Assembly (NCBI GenBank): GCA_905221605.1
Contig: CAJNDS010000446.1
Location: forward strand, 167,501-231,500
From: Symbiodinium natans
Lineage: Eukaryota; Sar; Dinophyceae; Suessiales; Symbiodiniaceae
Length of the DNA: 64,000 bases
Direction: 5' to 3'
Shown: piece after piece, positions 56,201-62,640 of the stretch
How positions within the stretch are numbered: the stretch's first letter is position 1
Layout: the number at the start of each line of letters is the position of its first letter
Program-made: the position numbers and the translations under genes
Notes under the pieces: generated by a model
What the model was told of the DNA's origin: nothing
Seen by the model: the letters and a program-made list of their open reading frames with translations, nothing else
The model's database searches: none

Positions 56201-59200
56201 CCCGAAAGCCCTCAATTGAAACCCTTAATTAAACCCTAAACCCCAAAACCTAAACCCCAAAACCCAAACCCTAAACCCCAAACCCTAAACCCTAAGCCCT
56301 AAACCCTAAACCCCAAACCCTAAACCCTAAACCCTAAACCCTAAGGAGCCCTAAGCTTAGGGTTTAGGGTTCCCGGAAACCCCAGAAAAGTGCACCCGCC
56401 TGGAGCCAGCAGGTGCTGGACGGGGAGCCTTCCAGCAGCTTCCTGCGTGCAGTTGAGGGTTTAGGGTTTAGGGTTTAGGGCTTAGGGTTTAGGGTTTAGG
56501 CCGGGGTTGAGGGTTGAGGGTTGAGGGTTGAGGGTCGGGTTTTACTACTGCTTGCTTATGAACCCCCCCCACAAAAAAAAGAAAATAAAAAAAAACGTAG
56601 TCCCTATTTTGATGCTTACAAGGAAGATTTTGTCAGTTTCATCTTCAGCAAATAGTAGTTTAGGGTGTCTGTAGGGCCGACAGGGATTGAGGGTTTGGAA
56701 TTTTGGGGATTTCGGGGGGTTTGTTGCGGGTTTTTGATATTTTAGATAGGGTGGGGGGGGGGGGGGGGGGGCTTTTTCTTGTGCAGATATGCTGCTGCAA
56801 GTTGGCACTCCAGATTTCGGCAGCTTAAGAGGGCGATGATGGAGTTTGGGGTCTCGGGGTTCAAGGGTTGAGGGATTGGGGCCCCTTAACCTTAGGGTTT
56901 AGGGTTTAGGGTTTAGGGGTTTAGGGTTTAGGGGTTTGGGGTTTAGGGTTTAGGGTTTAGGGTTTAGGGTTTAGCTCCTTGCTTTCAGGGTTTTGATGGT
57001 TTGCTCAGGGTTGCAGGTTTTTGGGTTCAGGGCTTTTGGGCTAGGGCTGAGGGTTTAAGGTTTTATTGGGTTCGACACGGAACCCTATTTTGGTGTCCGC
57101 TTAGCAGCAGCAATCTTGCATTGATCTGCCCGGCATCCCCTTCCGCGGCAAACATGGATGTACTGGCAGCACGGACGTTATCATCGATGCACTGGTAGCA
57201 CGGACGTGGTCATCGTTCGGGTATGGTGCTCTGACCACTGGGTGCAAGTTTCGCAAGCGTCTATCATATAAACGCCCTAAACCCTAAACCCTAAACCCTA
57301 AACCCTAAACATGTTTAAGCACGGCTCCTGCCTTCGTGTGCCCATTGCGACACAAGGTTGCACCCCAAGGCCCAGGGCCACTAAGAGCTGTAAGTTGAAA
57401 AAGGTTGAACTCAGAGAAGCTACAGACTTCGCATGTTCAACTTTCAGATAACAACCTGCACAGTGAAGGCCTGTTTCGGGTTTTTTAGGGTTTAGGGTTT
57501 AGGGTTTAGGGTTTAGGGTTTAGGGTTCTAAACCCCAAACCATGAAAAAAAGGAGCCAGAAGGCAACGAGCATCAAGTAGACCTCAACGTGCGGGCAAGC
57601 GAGCCCGATGGACCCTTCAGGCTACATCTGCTCGCGCTGGTGGCGCGCGCCCGAGCTGATTTTCGGCGCCTCGCGCTACGGGACGAGCGTGGCGCCTCGG
57701 AGACGACTGGGAGATTTGGGTCTTCTTGGGCTCCTGGTGTCGGTTCTTTTGGGCTTAGGGTTTAGGGTTTAGGGTTTAGGGTTAGGGTTTAGGGTTTAGG
57801 GCTTCCGAAGCCTGAGCTCGGGTTTCGGGTTGAGGGATTAGGGGTATAGGGTTTAGGGTTTAGGTTTTAGTGTTTAGGGTTACGTGTGCCCCAGGACTGG
57901 TGGTCCTGTGGCTGCATCACCGCAGAGATGATGCTGGGGCGCCCGCTCTTCACTGGCGAGTCGAGCTGGGGGCAGATGTACGCCGCTCCGCCTTCCTAAA
58001 CCCTAAATTATCAACCCTAAACCCTAAACCCTAAACCCTAAACCCTAAACCTTGTAATTCTCCGAGGGTGCTATAGCGTTGTTTAGGGTTTAGTAGGGGT
58101 TATTTTGCCAGCTATGCCTGATAGGAGTTTAAAGGGCCCTTGGGTATCATAGTCTTGTTTGGGGTTAGTAGGGTTTGACAAGCCAACTACGCTTGATTGG
58201 AGTTTAGGGTTTAGGGTTAGGGTTTAGGGTTTAGGGTTAGTTTATGGTGCCCTTCGTTGGCTCGACTTTTTCTTGAAAATGGAACATATGTTGGACCCAC
58301 TCCGACAGGCGAGCAATCGTCAGCAGCAGCCACCCTAACCTTAAACCCTAAACCCTAAACCCTAAACCCTAAACCCTTCCGCCCCAGGAAATCGTCCGTG
58401 CTTTGGGCACCCCGACTCTGGAGGAGGTGACTGCAATGCAGGCAGGTAGTTCCGAGGAATGGGCTAACTATAGGGGCCTAGATAAATTAGAGTAGGGTTT
58501 TTGGGGGTTATTACAGTATAATTACAAAGGGACCCTAAAGGGAATATTCTTAGTAATTATTCCGACCCCTACTGTAGCTAGCTGCCTTTATTTTTTCTGG
58601 TGTACTTTTCGGACATCTACAAAGATAAGGAGGTGGTTTGAATAACCCTAAACCGCAAACCCTAAACCCCATCCCTAAACCCTAAACGCCACAGAACAAC
58701 CTCGATTTTGGAAACTTGGATCCTCTGCCCAGCATCAGGGTACCGCCCCACACTTCTTTGTTTGTTGCGTGTGGCTTTGGACTGCCATTTTCTTTGGGGG
58801 TTTAGGGTTTAGGGTTTAGGGTTTAGGGTTTAGGGTTTAGGGTTTAGGTTTAGGGAAAGTTTGGCTTCATCGTAGAAGCCTGGCTTCATCGCAGAAGCCC
58901 GAAGCCCCGAAATCCGAAATCCTCGTTTGGGGGCGAGGGGCAAACTAGCCCCTTATCTATATGGCCGCTTCTCCAAAATATGGACCCTTTTGGGGTTCTT
59001 TGAAATCTTATTTAGGGTACCCAAAAGTGACCATGAACTCACCATATTGGCTCCTAAGGCAATCGCCCGAAGAGCTCGTGACCGAACTTTGAGAAACTCC
59101 AAACCTTAAGTCCTTTCCCCGGAACACCGATCTTCAGTAGGAGTAGGGTTTAGGTTTAAGGGTTAGGGTTAGAAGGGTTAGGAGGGCTAGACGGGTCAGA

Positions 59201-62058
59201 AGGGTTAGAAGCGCTTTACGGGTTAGAAGGGTTAGAACCTTGGGGACGAAATGACCCCTAAAAGGCTTTATCGTTCATATACCTTTATAGGAATTATAGT
59301 AGTATAGGGTATAGAACCCCAATTTTAGGGCTCATTTGGTCCCCAAAAAAGGGTTTAGTGCTGGTGCCGAAGTACTCGGGAAGGGGGAACACGTGGTGCC
59401 TCCAGGCCCCCAAGAACATCTTAGGTAGGGTTTAGGGTTTAGGTTTTAGGTTTTAGGGGGGTCCCCATGCAATTCTTGGAGCTCGCTGCCGTCCTGGCAG
59501 ACCTAGACCCAAGCCCGAACTGGCCCACAGCCTTTTTTTTGGGCGGCCGAAAGCCCTCGAAACCCAAAGCCTTAAAATGGACAACTCAGCCATAAAGCCC
59601 GAAAAGCTCCAAAGCTGCCCGAAAGCTCCAAAGCTCAAGTTCTGAAAGCCTGGGCTAGCAAAGCCCCTCCCCCGCAACCCCCAACCCCAAATCCAAACCC
59701 CAAAACCCCAAACCCGAAACCCCAAACTCCAAACCGCAAACCCTAGACCCTAAGCCCTAACCCCAAACCCCCAAACCCTAAACCCTAAACCCTAAACCCT
59801 AAAACCCAAAACCCCAAACCCTAAACCCTAAACCCTAAACCTAAACCCCTCCCCCGTCCTCTCCTTTTCAGGCCGGGGGGGATGGCCGTCTGGCCGGGCA
59901 CTTCGCCAAGCTCGCGGAGCTGGAGCGGCCGGCGTCTGCCTGGGAGGCGCCATGGTGGGGGGTGGGGGCGGGGGGGGGCGGGGGGTTTTGGGGTTTGGGG
60001 TTTAGGGTTTAGGGTTTAGGGTTTAGGGGAGGCTTAGGGGCGTTTCGGACTGACAGCTTGGGTTACAGCCTTCAGCAGACTAGAGTTAGGGCCTCAGTCC
60101 TCGATTGTTGTGGGGGGGAGGGGGGGCGAGGGTACAGTCGTCCTCTGTTTTTGGCTCTAGCCGGCCGCCATTGCTTTAAGGCTTTACGGGCTTTAGGGGA
60201 ACCCTAAACCCTAAACCCTACACCCTAAACTTGGAGTGGGAGAAAGTCGTGGGCGCGACTACTCGATCCCAGGCATGCCCGAAACGAGGTGGATCCCTCT
60301 AGTAAGCTCGAAACCTTGCAATGTTCCCCCTTATACTAACAGTCCTAACAGTCCTTAATAGGGGAACATCCAAGGCTCTGAACCCTAAGCGGCTTAGGAC
60401 TTAGGGTTTAGGGTAGCACCCTACGACCCTTCGTCGGAATCAAGTGCAGATCGTCCAGCGCGGGGCACCATGAAAAGGACTAGCCTCCCCCATGAAGCTA
60501 GGAGGCCCCAACCCTGGATATTCTGAATCCGAAGCCCTCAACCCTAAACCCAAAACTCGAAACCCTAAACCCTAAACCAACCCCCATTGTGTCCAGAAAC
60601 CGCTAAATCATACAAAGCCAAAGCAAAAACTCAAGGGCTTACAACAGCCCCAAACCGATCCTGACTCTTACAAGGTATCCAGAAACCCTACGAAAACCCT
60701 GTGTAGGTGAAGAGAAGGTTCCCTCAACCCTAAAACCCTTTGCTAACTCTAAGCCCTAGAGCCCTAAAACATCCGAAAACCCTCTAAGACCCTCTAAATC
60801 TCTATGCCTTGTAAGCCGAGAGCCCCTACAACCCTCAGCCCTCTAACCCAAAAACCGCCAAACAGCACCTAAAACCCTAGAACCCTGTAACTCTAAGCCC
60901 TATAAACACTAAAATCCCTGATACCCTAAAGCCCTAGAACCCTATCACTCTAAGCCCTTTAACCCTAAAACATCCTTAAACCCACTAAAATCACTCATAC
61001 CCCAACGCCCTAGAACCCTATAACTCTAAGCCCTATAACCCTAAGACATCCTTAAACCCACTAAAATCACTCATACCCCAACGCCCTAGAACCATATAAC
61101 TCTAAGCCCTATATAACCCTAAGACATCCTTAAACCCTCTAAACTCCTTCATACCCTAACGCCCTAGAACCCTGAGCCCTCCGTGCCTCGTAAGCCGCGA
61201 GCGAGGAGCTGCTCCCTGCCTTCGCACAGGAACGCCAGGCCACAACGAGAGTTTGGGGATTTAGGGGTTTAGGGTTTGTTTATAGGGTTTAGGGTTTTGG
61301 GGTTTAGGCTTTAGGGGTTCAGGGTTTCAGGGTTTAGGGTTTGCTTATAGGGTTTAGGGGTTTTGGGTTTAGGCTTTAGGGGTTCAGGGTTTCAGGGTTT
61401 AGGGTTTGCTTATAGGGTTTAGGGTTTTAGGGTTTAGGGTTACGTATAGGGTTTGGGGGTTCAGGGTTTCAGGGTTCAGGGTTTAGGGTTTAGGGTTCGG
61501 AATTGGGGGTTTGGGGCTTGTTGGGGTTGAGGTTTTGGGCATTCAGGTTTCGGGGTTGCGGGCTCAGGATACCGAGGATGTAGCAAGCAACCGGAGTTGT
61601 GGCTTGAAGCTTCGGGTTTCGGGTTTACGGTTTGGCGTTTAGGGGGATTAGGGTTTAGGGTTTTGGGGTTTGGGGTTTAGGGTTTAGGGTTTAGGATTTA
61701 GGATTTCGGGTTTGGGGTTTTGGGTTTAGGGAATCATGGGCCAAAAGTTACTGGGCTCGACACGTTGCATTCCTCAGGGGTTTGCAGCCAAAACCTTGGG
61801 AAAACGAAGCAAGGTTGGCCCTTGGGATACTTGATATTTTCCCTTCTTGGGTTCAAGGGGATCATAGTCAGGAATCTTTTTCAGAGGGTGTTAGGGGCCA
61901 TCGTAGGAAGTTCCTTCACCCCAAATGGGCAAAAGTTGCCGTAGATGCCCAAGCCTTAAACCCCAAAAACCCAAAGCGCTTCCAGCCCCAAAACCCTAGA
62001 CTCTAAGCCCGACCCTAAAGTCTGAAAATCCTAAACCCTAAACCCTAAACCCTAAACC

Positions 62059-62090
<32 letters not shown>

Positions 62091-62607
62091 ACCCTAAACC
62101 CTAAACCCTAAACCCTAAACCCTAACCCTAAACCCTACTCCCCGCCCTTGAAGGCCCTTGAGCTACCAGCCTCGCTTCTGAATTTCGACCCCGCCGGCCG
62201 GCTGCACCCGGCCATTGCCATGAGGCCGGAAAAGACGGGGTTTGGGGTTTGGGGTTTGGGGTTTAGGGTTTAGGGTTTAGGGTTAGGGCACTCAGGGTTT
62301 GAGGAGTTTAGAGTGGCGGCTCTGGGTTCGGGAGGGCGTTACGGGTTTATGGTTCAGGGGTTTAGGGTTTCGGCATTTAATGGATGGGGCTTTTCAGGGT
62401 CTAGAGTTTTGGGTTGGGGGTTTAGGGTTTGGGGTGTTTGCCTCGGCTGCTTGAGCCAGGTTGCTAGTTTTGGAAAGGCGGGCTTGTCCATTTAACCCAG
62501 CCTCAACCCTAAGTTCGGACCCCAGCCCTATCCAACATGTCCCAAGCACCAGAACCCTTAAAAATCAGCATCCCAACTCCCCCTTCCCCCCCCAAAATCA
62601 GCATCCC

Positions 62608-62640
<33 letters not shown>

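Noticed and set aside
59872-59955. Extra kinase exon (GDGRLAGHFAKLAELERPAS)
   Set aside because: Coding-like, but the alignment from 58739 to 60237 to 62154 leaves no room for it; may be a pseudo-exon or part of another gene.
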